This document shows, one piece after another, positions 30,821-40,816 of a stretch of DNA of 64,000 nt; position 1 is the stretch's first letter; each line of letters begins with the position of its first letter. The notes beneath the pieces are model-generated. The model was not told the origin of the DNA. It saw only the letters and a list, made by a program, of their open reading frames with translations, and did no database searches. The DNA is from Bacillota bacterium (GTDB lineage Bacteria > Bacillota > Sulfobacillia > JACIYH01): NCBI GenBank assembly GCA_030019365.1, contig JASEFA010000002.1, positions 458,525 to 522,524 on the forward strand. The letters run 5' to 3'. The translations under genes and the position numbers were made by a program.

Positions 30821-31642
30821 TTAATCCAGGACGAGCTTGCGGGCAATAACGTTGATCCCCAGAACGTTCAAGGCTGTCATGTGTTCCAGGGTCCCGGCCA
30901 CCCTGTCCTGGACGCCGGGCATGGTGTGGGCCAGCCCGGGAACCCGCCGGAGGGCAACATCCAGGTTAACCACCACCCCGTCGGGTTTGAGGTCCACGCG
31001 GGCCCGCAGCACCCGCGCTATCCCTTCCACTTCCCGGCAGGCGCGGGCAGAAATGGCCACCACCACCGCCTGGGAGATGAGAAACCTGCCCAGGGAACTG
31101 TATGTGGGGCGCACCACGGACTTCTCCACCACCAGCCGGGTGGGCTCGGGAGCCTGCCGGGGCCGGAACAGGAACCGGAGGGGATCCACCAGGTACCCGG
31201 AGAATCCCTTCTTAACCTCGAAGGTGGGCGCCGGGATCACATGCTTGCCCTCCTGCCGCCTGGCCCTGAGGGCCAGGCGGATCTCCTCGGCGGACGCCAC
31301 CTGGTCGATGGATATGTACTCGGCGGGCAGGGGCAGGTCCAGGGTGCGGCAAATGCGGTCGGCCATCCCCACCGAGGTGGCCAGCACCAGCACCCGGGAT
31401 GGGGCCAGCTCCCGGATCTTCTCGGAGGCCTGGCGGGCATGGGCAGGATCCACGAAGAAGGCGGCACGCAGAGCACCCACCCGGGTACCCTCCCGTTTGG
31501 CCGACCTGCCCGCGACTATGCGGCCGTCGCAGACGACCAGACCGTCGTCCACGATCAGGTCTGCCCGGGTCTCGTATGCCACCAGGGAAGCGTGGTGGCT
31601 CTTGCCCGTTCCGCTCGGTCCCACAAAGGCCAGCACTTCCAC
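30821..31642 (-). CDS. P-loop protein with C-terminal Asp23/Gls24-like domain
   Basis: About 273 residues. The N-terminus reads VEVLAFVGPSGTGKSHHASLVA, a Walker A P-loop. An HPr-kinase-like nucleotide-binding part with VDDGLVVCDGRI follows, and the last 100 residues resemble the Asp23/Gls24 alkaline-shock fold (GVVVNLDVALRRVPGL, MTALNVLGINVIAR). This arrangement occurs in clostridia but its function is unknown to me. The open frame continues upstream through Gly/Pro-rich sequence without homology; GTG at 31642 is the first plausible start, with only a weak ribosome site. Confidence 0.75.
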   Translation of the reverse strand: MEVLAFVGPSGTGKSHHASLVAYETRADLIVDDGLVVCDGRIVAGRSAKREGTRVGALRAAFFVDPAHARQASEKIRELAPSRVLVLATSVGMADRICRTLDLPLPAEYISIDQVASAEEIRLALRARRQEGKHVIPAPTFEVKKGFSGYLVDPLRFLFRPRQAPEPTRLVVEKSVVRPTYSSLGRFLISQAVVVAISARACREVEGIARVLRARVDLKPDGVVVNLDVALRRVPGLAHTMPGVQDRVAGTLEHMTALNVLGINVIARKLVLD

Positions 31643-31870
31643 GCCAGAACCCGTCCCTCCGCCACCCGCCCGCCCCCGCGCCGGCGCCTCCGCACCCGGC
31701 GGCGGACAGACGCCGCGCTCGGCGGCCGGTTCGTACCTGCCGGGTTCGACGCCACCGCGGCCGCCTCCTGCTCCCTCGAGCCGCCCACCCCGACCCGGTG
31801 CCAACAAAGAGGGCCCCGCCCCAGCGGGACCACTCCTGTCCTTTCCTGCGGAACCCAACCGGTTGCTCGA

Positions 31871-32053
31871 TCAGGGGGGGTTGGCGGGCGGGTTTGCCCG
31901 GTTGTCGCGGCGGCCTTTCCGGCCCCGCTCCCGGGGCTGGCGGGCCCGGTTGGGATCTACCCCGATCTCCTCCGCCACCTCGTATTCCAGGCGCTCCTGA
32001 TCCAGGTCAGGGAGGCGGGTCCTGTTCCCGGACCTATCCTGCTGGCGACCCAA
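31871..32053 (-). CDS. probable small acid-soluble spore protein-like
   Basis: 60-residue hydrophilic, Arg/Asn-rich protein. The segment DQERLEYEVAEEIGVD closely resembles the conserved helix of alpha/beta-type SASPs (usually KYEVAxEIGV). The second SASP helix is not obvious: the C-terminus is instead a basic, disordered RQPRERGRKGRRDNRANPP. TTG at 32053 follows GGAGGTGG by 4 nt. If correct it would coat spore DNA. Identity rests on one motif, so it is moderate; SpoIIP elsewhere in the window supports sporulation. Confidence 0.5.
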   Translation of the reverse strand: MGRQQDRSGNRTRLPDLDQERLEYEVAEEIGVDPNRARQPRERGRKGRRDNRANPPANPP

Positions 32054-32216
32054 ATTACCACCTCCACCCCTATCATCTCCCACCTCCCGAGCCCCCATCC
32101 CTCAAGCCCGACACGCGATGGCGCGGGATGGGCGCGGGAGGGATGGGACGGCGGCTGTGGAATACGATTCTTGTTGCGCCGGGAAACTGCAGGCAGATGG
32201 AACGGGGTGGTGAGCG

Positions 32217-33038
32217 GTGCCCGTGTGGTTCGACGAAAAGCACGCGGACGGTACCTATCTGAGGCTCAAGGTGCGCGAGGTCCTCTTTCAAGAGCACACG
32301 GGCCTGCAGGATCTGGCCATCATCGATACCGAGGATTTCGGCCGGGCGCTGGTGCTCGACGGCGTGCTCCAGACCACGGAGCGCGACGAGGTCTTCTACC
32401 ACGAGATGCTCGCCCATGTTCCCCTGTGCGCCCACCCATCGCCCCGCAGGGTGCTGGTGATCGGAGGGGGCGATGGGGGCGTGGTGCGAGAGGTGCTGAG
32501 GCATCCCGGCGTGGAACACGTAACCATGGTGGAGATAGATCGGGGAGTGGTGGAGGCGTGCCGCCGTTATCTCCCCACCCTGAGCAGGGGGCTGGCGGAT
32601 CCCCGCGTGCGGGTCGACTTCCAGGATGGGGTCCGGTACGTACGGCAGTGCTCCGGGTCGTTCGACGTGATCCTGGTAGATTCCACCGACCCATCGGGGC
32701 CATCCCTGGGGTTGTTTACGCCGGCTTTCTGCGCCGACTGCTTCCGCCTTCTCACCCCCCAGGGTTTTCTGGCCTGCCAGACCGAGGAGCCCTTCTTCAG
32801 GACGGACGCCATGCGCCAGGCCTACCGAGCGGTGGCCAGCGTGTTTCCCCTCACCCGGCTCTACCTGAGCATGGTGCCGGTGTATTCCGTATGGTTCTGG
32901 ACCTTCACCGTGGGCAGCAAGGGGGGACTGGACCCCTCGGAGACCCGCTCCGCTGCTCCGCCCGGGACAGGCTACTACTGCCCGGAAATCCACCGGGCCG
33001 CCTTCGCCCTTCCCCCCGTCATCAGGCAGCAGCTGTGA
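32217..33038 (+). CDS. speE: polyamine aminopropyltransferase (spermidine synthase)
   Basis: 273 residues transferring aminopropyl from decarboxylated SAM to putrescine. N-terminal beta domain (LFQEHTGLQDLAIIDTEDFGRALVLDG) then a Rossmann fold with VLVIGGGDGGVVREVLRH, catalytic Asp in VDSTDPSGP, and C-terminal VPVYSVWFWTFTVGS. GTG start at 32217. Divergent from the SASP-like gene; no adjacent speD or speA is seen. The 160 bp upstream holds no clear promoter. Confidence 0.95.
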   Translation: MPVWFDEKHADGTYLRLKVREVLFQEHTGLQDLAIIDTEDFGRALVLDGVLQTTERDEVFYHEMLAHVPLCAHPSPRRVLVIGGGDGGVVREVLRHPGVEHVTMVEIDRGVVEACRRYLPTLSRGLADPRVRVDFQDGVRYVRQCSGSFDVILVDSTDPSGPSLGLFTPAFCADCFRLLTPQGFLACQTEEPFFRTDAMRQAYRAVASVFPLTRLYLSMVPVYSVWFWTFTVGSKGGLDPSETRSAAPPGTGYYCPEIHRAAFALPPVIRQQL

Positions 33039-33110
33039 GCTGTTCGCCCGGCTTCCCAACCATCCTGGCAGCACTGCACCTGGGTACAGGAACGGTAGGG
33101 GGTGAGGCCA

Positions 33111-33704
33111 TTGCCTGACGACATCCCCATGTTCGGCGTGACCGGCACTTCCGGGAGCGGCAAGACCACCCTGCTGGAAGCCCTGATACGGGTCATGCGA
33201 GACCGGGGGTGGCGGGTGGTAGCTTTGAAGCACACCCCGGGCGGGTTTTCCCTCGACCGGCCGGGGAAAGACAGCTGGCGCTTCGCCCGCGCTGGCGCGG
33301 AAGCAGTGCTGCTGCATTCACCCCAGAATTGGGCCCTGCTGGGACAGCCGGGTCATCCCCTCGACCCATCGCGCCTGGGGGTAGCCCTGGCCGCCTTCTA
33401 CCGCTCCCTCGGGCTCCCTCCCCCCGACGTCATCCTGGTGGAAGGCCACCATGGCCTGGACATCCCCAGCGTCCACGTCCAGACCCCAGACCTGCACCGC
33501 GACCCGGGTCCCCGTTGCCTGGCCAGGGTGCACGGCCCCGAGGAGGCGGAGCACCTGGCCGACCTCATAGAGCAAACCCTTGGTCTCGATAGCCCCAACA
33601 GGAGGAGGTTTGCCGACAATCCGCCCGGCACCGGCAGCAGGACCCCGACAGACGGTCCCGATGGTGCCTGCGGGCCGGCACCGGAGGGGGCTTCGGACCG
33701 GTGA
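33111..33704 (+). CDS. mobB: molybdopterin-guanine dinucleotide biosynthesis adaptor MobB
   Basis: 197-residue P-loop GTPase that assists MobA in attaching GMP to molybdopterin. Walker A GTSGSGKTTLLEALI near the N-terminus, VVALKHTPGGF and ILVEGHHG are family motifs. The last 35 residues are Pro/Gly-rich and unconserved. TTG at 33111 has GGGGGTG 6 nt upstream; GTG 33102 is an alternative. Stop overlaps mobA (GTGA). Confidence 0.9.
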   Translation: MPDDIPMFGVTGTSGSGKTTLLEALIRVMRDRGWRVVALKHTPGGFSLDRPGKDSWRFARAGAEAVLLHSPQNWALLGQPGHPLDPSRLGVALAAFYRSLGLPPPDVILVEGHHGLDIPSVHVQTPDLHRDPGPRCLARVHGPEEAEHLADLIEQTLGLDSPNRRRFADNPPGTGSRTPTDGPDGACGPAPEGASDR

Positions 33705-34516
33705 GCGGGGGTGGCCTTCAGCGGGCGGGTGACGGGGAACGGCACCGGAGCCGCGCCGACCTCCCCGCCCAGGGGGTGACGGGGTTGCTGCTCGCCGGAG
33801 GCACTTCCTCCCGCATGGGAGTCAACAAGGCCCTGACCGCGGTGGGGGGAATGACCCTGGTGGAGCGAACCGCCCGGCTCCTTGAGGAGCTGACCGGCAC
33901 CGTGCTGATTGTCAGCCGGGACCGCTCGGCCGGCAGCGGCCTGCCTTACCGCGTGGTGGACAGCGAGACGCCCGGGATAGGACCCCTGGCCGCCCTGGCC
34001 GCCGGGCTGCGGGAGTGCACCACCCCCTGGGTTCTGGTGCTGGCCTGCGACCTCCCCCTCTTCCCTGCCGGCCTGGGCGCGTATATGCTGGCGGTGGCCA
34101 CCGCCGGCTCTCCTGAGACCGCCTGCAGCAGGGCATCCGCGGGGGACAGGAATGAATGCGGCCCCCCTGATGCACCCGAAACCGGAGCAGGTGAGTGGCA
34201 GGCGGTGGTGCCGCGCTGGAACGGGTTCTGGGAGCCGCTGGCGGCGGTGTACGCCCGTTCCTGCCTACCCGCCATCGAAAGCACCCTGGCCCGGGGAGAA
34301 AGACGGGTGGCATCCTTCTACGGGCAGGTGACGGTACGTCCCGTGGAAGAAGAGGAAATTCGCCGCTTCGCCCCGCCCCGGGTGGCATTCTTCAACGTCA
34401 ACAGTCCCGCGGACCTGGAGTGGGTCGAAACCGGGGGCTCAAGGCGTCTCCAAGAGCTCCTCGACCAGGAGGGACAGCACCCGGCTGGCGGTGGTGTCGC
34501 GGAGCCGTTGGGCTAA
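33701..34516 (+). CDS. mobA: molybdenum cofactor guanylyltransferase MobA
   Basis: 271-residue nucleotidyltransferase. Motifs: VTGLLLAGGTSSRMGVNKAL (nucleotide binding), VLACDLPLFP (metal ligand) and the C-terminal FFNVNSPADLEW. An unconserved stretch (about 34108-34200, including RNECGPPDAPETGAG) enlarges the middle. Starts with GTG overlapping mobB. The last 78 bp overlap the 3' end of the convergent TPR gene. Molybdoenzyme genes are not in the window, so the user of this cofactor is unknown. Confidence 0.92.
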   Translation: MSGGGLQRAGDGERHRSRADLPAQGVTGLLLAGGTSSRMGVNKALTAVGGMTLVERTARLLEELTGTVLIVSRDRSAGSGLPYRVVDSETPGIGPLAALAAGLRECTTPWVLVLACDLPLFPAGLGAYMLAVATAGSPETACSRASAGDRNECGPPDAPETGAGEWQAVVPRWNGFWEPLAAVYARSCLPAIESTLARGERRVASFYGQVTVRPVEEEEIRRFAPPRVAFFNVNSPADLEWVETGGSRRLQELLDQEGQHPAGGGVAEPLG

Positions 34517-35857
34517 CCCCTGCAACTCCTCCCGGTCCAGCAGGTCGGGACAGGTCTGAACGGCCCGGGCCACGAACCCCCGGATGCGGGTGGCCCGGCG
34601 GAGGGAGCGCACCACGCCCAGTTCGTCGCCCTGCCGGGCTGCAGCCAGGAACTCCACCACCACGACCCGCGCATCGTCAGGATCGATCTCGGCTGCCTCC
34701 CTGCACACCTGCCGGGCGCGGACGAACTCCCCCGCCTGGAGCAGCACCTGGGCCAGATAGCCGCGCGCCTGCCCGTCGCGGGGGTCGATCCGGACGGCTT
34801 CTTCCCACAGGGCGATGGCCTCCGCCGCCCGTCCCTGGTTCACCAGCAGGGTCGCCAGGGCCCGCCGCGCGGGGACAAACCCCTCCCTGCTCTGCAACGC
34901 CCGGCGCCAGTAAGAGGCAGCTTCCTCCTCGCGCCCCTTGCGCAGGGCCGCCACCCCCAGATCGTAGAGGGCCAGGGGGTTGCCCTGTTCCCTGTCCAGA
35001 GCCTTCTGCCACGCCTGCTCGGCCTCGTCCGGCCGGGCGGCGGCGGCATACGCCTCCCCCAGGGCGATCAGCGAGGAGAGGTGGGCGGGGTCGAGGGAAT
35101 GGGCCTTCTCCAGGTGGTCGACGGCCTGCTCGACGTCTCCGCGGCGCAGGTAGGCCAGGCCCAGGTTGTAAAAGAGGGCGGGGTGGGAACCTCCCGCCAG
35201 CAGGGCCCGGTTGCCCTCCTCAATGGCCAGGTCCAGCATGCCCCGGTCCACGTAGGTCCCCACCAGGTTGCGCCGGGCGTAATCATTGCTGGGGTCGAGC
35301 TCAACCACCTTGCGCCAGCAGGCGCTGGCCCGGCCCATGTCGCCCAGGGCCAGGTAGATTTCCCCCAGATACGCGATCATGCGGGGATGAGGCTCGATCT
35401 CTACGGCCCGCCGCACCTCGGGCTCCGCTTCCTGAAACTTCCCCTGGATTCCCAGGATCCTCCCCAGGAAATAATGGGCCAGGGCATGGCGGGGTCGGGC
35501 CCTGATCACCTGGCGCAGATGGGAGGCCGACTCATCCAGCTTGCCCTGCTCGGCCAGGCACAGGGCCAGCAGGTATCTGGCCCCCGCATCGCGCGCATCC
35601 CTGGTCACCACGTGCTGCAACTCTCCCGCCGCCGTGTCCACCTGGCCCAGCTGGTAAAGGGCCGAGCCCAGGTCGCGGCGGGCCGTCAGATTGCGGGGAT
35701 CCCGGGCCAGGGCCTCGCGGCACTGCCGCACAATCTGCTCCAGAGCCTGCCGGGAAGCGGCATCCTGGTCCCCCGCCGGCCGGTCGGATGCTAATCCGGA
35801 AGGGCCCGCGCCGGCCCCGGGCGGCACAGGTGGCTGGGTCGGTTCGAGGGGAGACAC
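34439..35857 (-). CDS. tetratricopeptide repeat protein
   Basis: 472 residues with about ten TPR units (for example LGSALYQLGQVDTAAGELQH, YNLGLAYLRRGDVEQAVDHL, YDLGVAALRKGREEEAASYW), preceded by a Pro/Ala-rich leader of about 35 residues and ending in a non-TPR helical cap. No signal peptide or membrane helix, so a cytosolic scaffold is likely; partner unknown. GTG at 35857 is 21 bp after argH, so it probably rides on the arginine operon. The 3' end overlaps mobA by 78 bp on the opposite strand. Confidence 0.85.
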   Translation of the reverse strand: MSPLEPTQPPVPPGAGAGPSGLASDRPAGDQDAASRQALEQIVRQCREALARDPRNLTARRDLGSALYQLGQVDTAAGELQHVVTRDARDAGARYLLALCLAEQGKLDESASHLRQVIRARPRHALAHYFLGRILGIQGKFQEAEPEVRRAVEIEPHPRMIAYLGEIYLALGDMGRASACWRKVVELDPSNDYARRNLVGTYVDRGMLDLAIEEGNRALLAGGSHPALFYNLGLAYLRRGDVEQAVDHLEKAHSLDPAHLSSLIALGEAYAAAARPDEAEQAWQKALDREQGNPLALYDLGVAALRKGREEEAASYWRRALQSREGFVPARRALATLLVNQGRAAEAIALWEEAVRIDPRDGQARGYLAQVLLQAGEFVRARQVCREAAEIDPDDARVVVVEFLAAARQGDELGVVRSLRRATRIRGFVARAVQTCPDLLDREELQGLAQRLRDTTASRVLSLLVEELLETP

Positions 35858-35878
35858 GCGAGCATCACCACGGGGCCA

Positions 35879-37270
35879 TTATACCACCTCGGGATGGGAA
35901 CTTCCTGCCAGGGCCCGCGCCTTTTTTAGCTGGGCCGTCACGCTCTCGGGGGCAGTGCCGCCGGGGGACCGGCGGGCGTGCACGCTGGCCTCGGGCGTCA
36001 CCACACCGGGCACGTCGTCGTCAAAGAGGGAAGAAAAGCCCCGGTACTCTTCGGTGCTCAGTTCCCACAGCTCCTTTCCCCGCTCCAGGCTGTGGAGGAC
36101 GATCTCGCCCACCAGCCGGTGAGCCTGCCGGAAAGGCATCCCCTTGCGGACCAGGTAGTCGGCCAGGTCGGTGGCGGTGAGCAACCCGCTCCGGCAGGCC
36201 CGGGCCATGGCCTCCGGCTGCGGACGGGCAGTGGCCAGCATCCCCGCCATCACCCGCAGCGAAGAGACGGTGGTGTCCAGGGCGTCGAATGCAGCCTCCT
36301 TATCCTCCTGCATGTCCCGGCAGTAGGTGAGAGGAAGGCCCTTGAGCACGGTCAGGAAGCCGGCCAGGTGCCCCGCCACCCTGCCCACCCGGCCCCGTGC
36401 CAGCTCCGCCACATCGGGATTCTTCTTCTGGGGCATGATGCTGGACCCGGTGGCATAGGCGTCGTCCAGTTCCAGGAAGCCGAATTCGCGGCTGGTCCAG
36501 AGGACGATCTCTTCCGCCAGGCGGCCCAGATGCACCATGATGAGGGCGCAGACCGCCAGGACTTCGACCACGTAGTCGCGGTCGGACACCGCATCGATGG
36601 AGTTCTCGTAGAGCCGGGAAAAGCCGAGATCCCGGGCAACCTGCACCGGGTCTACGGGAAACCCGGTGCCGGCCAGGGCGGCCGCCCCCAGGGGCATGCG
36701 GTCAAGCTGGCGGGAGCAGAAGGCCAGGCGCTCCCGGTCCCGCTGGAGCATGAAGAAATAGGCCAGGAGGTGATGGGCAAAGAGCACGGGCTGGGCCCGC
36801 TGCAGGTGGGTGTACCCCGGCATGATGAGGCCCTGATGGCTCTCGGCCAGGCTAAGGATGCTCTCCTGCAGGCCGCGTACCGCTTCGTCCAGGGCCGCCA
36901 CCTGTTCCCGCAGGTAGAGGTGCATGTCCAGAGCCACCTGGTCGTTGCGGCTGCGGGCGGTGTGCAGCTTCCCGGCCACTTCTCCCACCAGTTCGGCCAG
37001 GCGCGCCTCCACGCAGGTGTGGATGTCTTCCAGCTCTGGGCGGAACGGGAAAGTACCCCCCTCGATCTCCCCGGCGACCGTGTCCAGCCCCTCCAGCAGG
37101 CGCCTGACCTCGCCGGCGGTCAGGATGCCCCGGGCCCCCAGCATACGCACGTGGGCCCGGCTGCCCTCCACGTCGTGGCGGGCCAGACGGCGGTCGTAAG
37201 GAAGGGAGGAGGTGTACTCCAGCACCTCCTCCCGGGGCTGCCTCTGGAAGCGCCCCCCCCACAGCCTCAC
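35879..37270 (-). CDS. argH: argininosuccinate lyase
   Basis: 463 residues releasing fumarate and arginine from argininosuccinate. Start VRLWGGRF, then [27 protein letters not shown] and the fumarase/lyase signature [12 protein letters not shown] are conserved. GTG at 37270 overlaps the argG stop (GTGA), with GGAGG 9 nt upstream. The frame remains open far upstream inside argG, but that part has no homology. Fifth enzyme of the arg operon. Confidence 0.96.
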   Translation of the reverse strand: MRLWGGRFQRQPREEVLEYTSSLPYDRRLARHDVEGSRAHVRMLGARGILTAGEVRRLLEGLDTVAGEIEGGTFPFRPELEDIHTCVEARLAELVGEVAGKLHTARSRNDQVALDMHLYLREQVAALDEAVRGLQESILSLAESHQGLIMPGYTHLQRAQPVLFAHHLLAYFFMLQRDRERLAFCSRQLDRMPLGAAALAGTGFPVDPVQVARDLGFSRLYENSIDAVSDRDYVVEVLAVCALIMVHLGRLAEEIVLWTSREFGFLELDDAYATGSSIMPQKKNPDVAELARGRVGRVAGHLAGFLTVLKGLPLTYCRDMQEDKEAAFDALDTTVSSLRVMAGMLATARPQPEAMARACRSGLLTATDLADYLVRKGMPFRQAHRLVGEIVLHSLERGKELWELSTEEYRGFSSLFDDDVPGVVTPEASVHARRSPGGTAPESVTAQLKKARALAGSSHPEVV

Positions 37271-38556
37271 GACGGCGACCCTCCACTGGCCGCTGCCGGC
37301 ACGGCTGCCAGCACCTGCCCGGGCGCCCCGCCGCTCCCGGTGGCCACGCCGGCGGCCCCGGTGCCGGAGAGCGCCTGCACCCGGGCGGCCACCCGGGTGG
37401 GCAGGCCCCAGATGTCGATGAATCCCACCGCGGAATCGTGCCGGAAGGTGTCGGCGGCAGCGTAGGTGGCCAGGCCGTAATCGTAGAGGGAATAGGGGGA
37501 CCGCCGGCCCGCCACCTGGCAGGTAGCCCGGTGCAGCTTCACCCGCACCGTGCCGGTGACATACTCCTGGGTGGCGGCCACGAAAGCGTCCAGGGCAGCC
37601 CTCAGGGGCGAGTACCAGAGTCCGCAGTACACCAGCTCCGCGTACTTCTGCTCCACCAGCATCTTGAAGTGAGCGGTCTCCCGGGGCAGGCAGAGGGTTT
37701 CCAGGGCCCGGTGAGCGGCCAGGAGAATGGTAGCCGCCGGGGCCTCGTACACCTCCCGGGACTTGATACCGACCAGCCGGTTCTCCACGTGATCGATGCG
37801 TCCCACCCCGTGCTCGCCCGCCAGGCGGTTGAGCCGCCCCAGCAGCTCCACCGGCCCGAGAGGCTCTCCATCCACCGCCACCGGTGTCCCATGAGCAAAC
37901 TCGATCTCGAGGTAACAGGGCTCGGCAGGGGTGTCGGCAACGTCGCGCGTCCAGGCGAAAGCCTCCGACGGTGGCTCTACCCAGGGGTCCTCCAGGACCC
38001 CGCACTCGATGCTGCGCCCCCACAGGTTCTGGTCGATGGAGAACGGATTCCGCTTCTCCACGGGGACGGGAATGCCGTGGGCGCGCGCATAGTCGATCTC
38101 CTCCTCCCGGGACCAGCTCCACTCCCGCACGGGGGCAATCACCCTGAGGGTGGGGTCCAGGGCAGCCACCGACACGTCGAACCTGACCTGATCGTTCCCC
38201 TTGCCCGTGCATCCGTGAGCCACCGCCTTGGCGCCCTCGGTCCGGGCCGTCTCCACCAGGAGACGGGCGATGAGAGGCCGGGACAATCCGGCCGAGAGGG
38301 GATACACGCCCTCGTACAGGGCGTGGGCCTGCAGGGCCGGGAACACGTACTCGCTCGCGAACTGCTCCCGGGCGTCCACCACCCGGCAGGACACCGCCCC
38401 TATGTTCACCGCCTTGCTGGCCAGCGCCTCCACGTCCCGCCCCTCTCCCAGGTCGGCGATGAGTGCCACCACTTCCATGCCGTACTTTTCCTTCAACCAG
38501 TGGATGGCCACCGACGTATCCAGGCCACCCGAGTAGGCCAGCACCACCTTATCCAC
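37267..38556 (-). CDS. argG: argininosuccinate synthase
   Basis: 429 residues joining citrulline and aspartate with ATP. P-loop [15 protein letters not shown] at the N-terminus, [13 protein letters not shown], and [18 protein letters not shown] are diagnostic. About 25 unconserved Ala/Gly/Ser-rich residues extend the C-terminus. GTG at 38556 overlaps the argBD stop by 8 bp; argH follows with 4-bp overlap. Confidence 0.96.
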   Translation of the reverse strand: MDKVVLAYSGGLDTSVAIHWLKEKYGMEVVALIADLGEGRDVEALASKAVNIGAVSCRVVDAREQFASEYVFPALQAHALYEGVYPLSAGLSRPLIARLLVETARTEGAKAVAHGCTGKGNDQVRFDVSVAALDPTLRVIAPVREWSWSREEEIDYARAHGIPVPVEKRNPFSIDQNLWGRSIECGVLEDPWVEPPSEAFAWTRDVADTPAEPCYLEIEFAHGTPVAVDGEPLGPVELLGRLNRLAGEHGVGRIDHVENRLVGIKSREVYEAPAATILLAAHRALETLCLPRETAHFKMLVEQKYAELVYCGLWYSPLRAALDAFVAATQEYVTGTVRVKLHRATCQVAGRRSPYSLYDYGLATYAAADTFRHDSAVGFIDIWGLPTRVAARVQALSGTGAAGVATGSGGAPGQVLAAVPAAASGGSPS

Positions 38557-40762
38557 GGTATCCCTCCTCCCCGGCCACTGCCAGGGCCTGATCCAGAATA
38601 TCGACCGCCTCGTCCACTTCCCGCCGGGTGACGTTCAGAGGGGGCAGCAGGCGGATGACCACCTCCTCCGTGCAGTTGACCAGCAGCCCCCGCTCCCGGC
38701 AGGCCGCCACCACCGGTGCGCCCGGAACCCGCAACTCCATCCCCGCCATCAGGCCCAGCGCCCGTACTTCGGCCACCACAGGGTGGCGCCCGGCCAGCCG
38801 GGCCAGGCGGGTGGCCAGGTGCTCGCCCGTGCGGGCGGCGTTCTCGACCGCGCCTTCCTCCTGCAATGCCTCCAGGTAAGCCAGGGCGGCCCGGCAGGCC
38901 AGGGGATTGCCGCCGAAGGTGGAACCGTGGTCGCCGGGACCCAGGCAGGATGCCACCTCCTCCCGCGCCAGCACCGCCCCGATGGGCACGCCGCCGCCCA
39001 GGGACTTGGCCAGGGTGACGATATCGGGCCGGACGTCGTAGCGCTGGAAGGCAAACCATCTGCCCGTCCGGCCCAGGCCGCACTGGATCTCGTCGCAGAT
39101 GAGGAGAATCCCGTCCTCCTGCAGGCGGGCCAGGGCGGCCATGAAGTCCGGCGAGGCCGGATAGATGCCGCCCTCTCCCTGCACGGGCTCCACCATAACC
39201 GCCACCGTCTCGGGGGTGACCGCCCGCTCGAGGGCAGGCACGTCGCCAAAGGGAACGTAGCCGAACCCCGGCGGCAGGGGAGCAAACCCCCGCTGGTACT
39301 TCTCCTGGCCGGTGGCGGCCAGGGTGGCCAGAGTACGCCCGTGGAAAGAGCGGTAGGCGGTAACTATGCGGTGGCGCCCGTCCCCGGACCCGAACTTACG
39401 GGCCAGCTTGATGGCCCCTTCGTTGGCCTCGGCCCCCGAATTGGCGAAGAAGGCCCTCTCCAGGCCGCTGAGCCGCGCCAGTTCCCGCGCCAGGAGCACC
39501 TGAGGCACGGTGTAGTACAGCGACGAAGTGTGCACCAACTGCCCCGCCTGCTCGGCGATGGCCTGCGTGACCCGGGGGTGACAGTGGCCGAGCCCGCAGA
39601 CGGCCAGCCCGGTGACGAAATCCAGATAGCAGCGGCCCTGGATGTCCCACACCCGCGATCCCTGCCCGCGCACCAGCACCAGGGGCTGTCGCCGGAACAC
39701 CGGCCAGAAGTGGCGGCTCTCCAGCTCAACTATCTCCTCCCCCGTGGCCTCCCCGGACTCCACCGCCGCATCCTCGGAAGCCGCTCCGGCCCCCTCTGTG
39801 ACGTCGGGCGTGGCCGCCCCTGCCTCCTCGGTCGTAGCGGGCGTCGCCGCCCCGGCCTCACCCGGTGCCACCGCCTCTGCCGCCGCTTGTGCGGAGGCGT
39901 CGGGGCTGGAGAGGACCATGGTCCCCGCGCCTGCGCGGGTGAATATCTCCACCAGCAGGAGGTGGGGACGCCGGCCGTCGACGATGTGGGCCGATTTCAC
40001 CCCTCCCCGCACCGCCCGCAGGCAGGCCCTGAGCTTGGGGATCATGCCCCCCTCTACTCCGCCCTCATTGATCAGCGCCTCGGCTTCATCCGGTCCCAGC
40101 AGGGAGACCAGGGAAGAAGGATCGTGGCGATCTCTGAGCACGCCCGCCACGTCGGTGAGCAGGACCAGCTTTTCCGCCCCCAGCGCCACGGCCAGTTCGG
40201 CCGCCGCGGTGTCGGCGTTGAGGTTGTATGCCTCCCCGTCGGGGCCCAGGGCAATGGGGGCACACACCGGTACGTAACCGCTGTCCAGGAGGGTGGCCAC
40301 CAGGCGGGGATCGACCTCCTGCACTTCCCCCACGAAGCCCAGGTCGATGGGGCCCTCCTTCTTGCGGGCCCGCATGAGGGCGCCGTCCTTACCGCTCACC
40401 CCCACCGCCCGCCCGCCGCGGGCTGCGATGGCGGCCACGATCTCCTGGTTCACCTTGCCCGACAGGACCATCTCCGCGATCTCCACGGTCTCGCGGTCGG
40501 TGACACGCAGCCCCTCCACGAACACAGGCTTTTTACCCAGGCGCTCCATGAGCGCGGATATCTCCCGCCCACCCCCGTGCACCACCACGGGCCGGATGCC
40601 CACCAGATGCAGGAAGACCACGTCCTCCGCGAAGGACTTCAGGTCCTGGTCCAGGTGTCCTCCATACTTGACGACCACCGTCTTGCCCCAGAAAGCCCGC
40701 ACGTAGGGCATGGCTTCCAGGAGCACCGCCGCCTTCTCTTCCGCCCTCATGCCCACCCTCAT
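38549..40762 (-). CDS. argBD: fused acetylglutamate kinase / acetylornithine aminotransferase (ArgB-ArgD)
   Basis: Single uninterrupted frame of 737 residues. Residues 1-286 are a full N-acetylglutamate kinase ([53 protein letters not shown]). Residues about 287-341 are an Ala/Glu/Thr-rich linker containing EAGAATP twice. From about 345 it is a complete class III aminotransferase ([37 protein letters not shown] lysine in [24 protein letters not shown]). It should catalyse steps 2 and 4 of arginine synthesis. ATG 40762 has AGGAAGG 5 nt upstream; ATG 40813 is an alternative. No stop or frame change occurs in the linker. Confidence 0.94.
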   Translation of the reverse strand: MRVGMRAEEKAAVLLEAMPYVRAFWGKTVVVKYGGHLDQDLKSFAEDVVFLHLVGIRPVVVHGGGREISALMERLGKKPVFVEGLRVTDRETVEIAEMVLSGKVNQEIVAAIAARGGRAVGVSGKDGALMRARKKEGPIDLGFVGEVQEVDPRLVATLLDSGYVPVCAPIALGPDGEAYNLNADTAAAELAVALGAEKLVLLTDVAGVLRDRHDPSSLVSLLGPDEAEALINEGGVEGGMIPKLRACLRAVRGGVKSAHIVDGRRPHLLLVEIFTRAGAGTMVLSSPDASAQAAAEAVAPGEAGAATPATTEEAGAATPDVTEGAGAASEDAAVESGEATGEEIVELESRHFWPVFRRQPLVLVRGQGSRVWDIQGRCYLDFVTGLAVCGLGHCHPRVTQAIAEQAGQLVHTSSLYYTVPQVLLARELARLSGLERAFFANSGAEANEGAIKLARKFGSGDGRHRIVTAYRSFHGRTLATLAATGQEKYQRGFAPLPPGFGYVPFGDVPALERAVTPETVAVMVEPVQGEGGIYPASPDFMAALARLQEDGILLICDEIQCGLGRTGRWFAFQRYDVRPDIVTLAKSLGGGVPIGAVLAREEVASCLGPGDHGSTFGGNPLACRAALAYLEALQEEGAVENAARTGEHLATRLARLAGRHPVVAEVRALGLMAGMELRVPGAPVVAACRERGLLVNCTEEVVIRLLPPLNVTRREVDEAVDILDQALAVAGEEGYRG

Positions 40763-40816
40763 GCCCACCTTCCTGACGCGCGCCAGCCCCGGGGTTGGGA
40801 CCCGATCCGGCATGAT

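Noticed and set aside
37271-38212. In-frame 5' extension of argH through argG
   Set aside because: The extra 310 codons are a second frame of argG without homology; a GTG with good ribosome site at 37270 gives the normal ArgH start.
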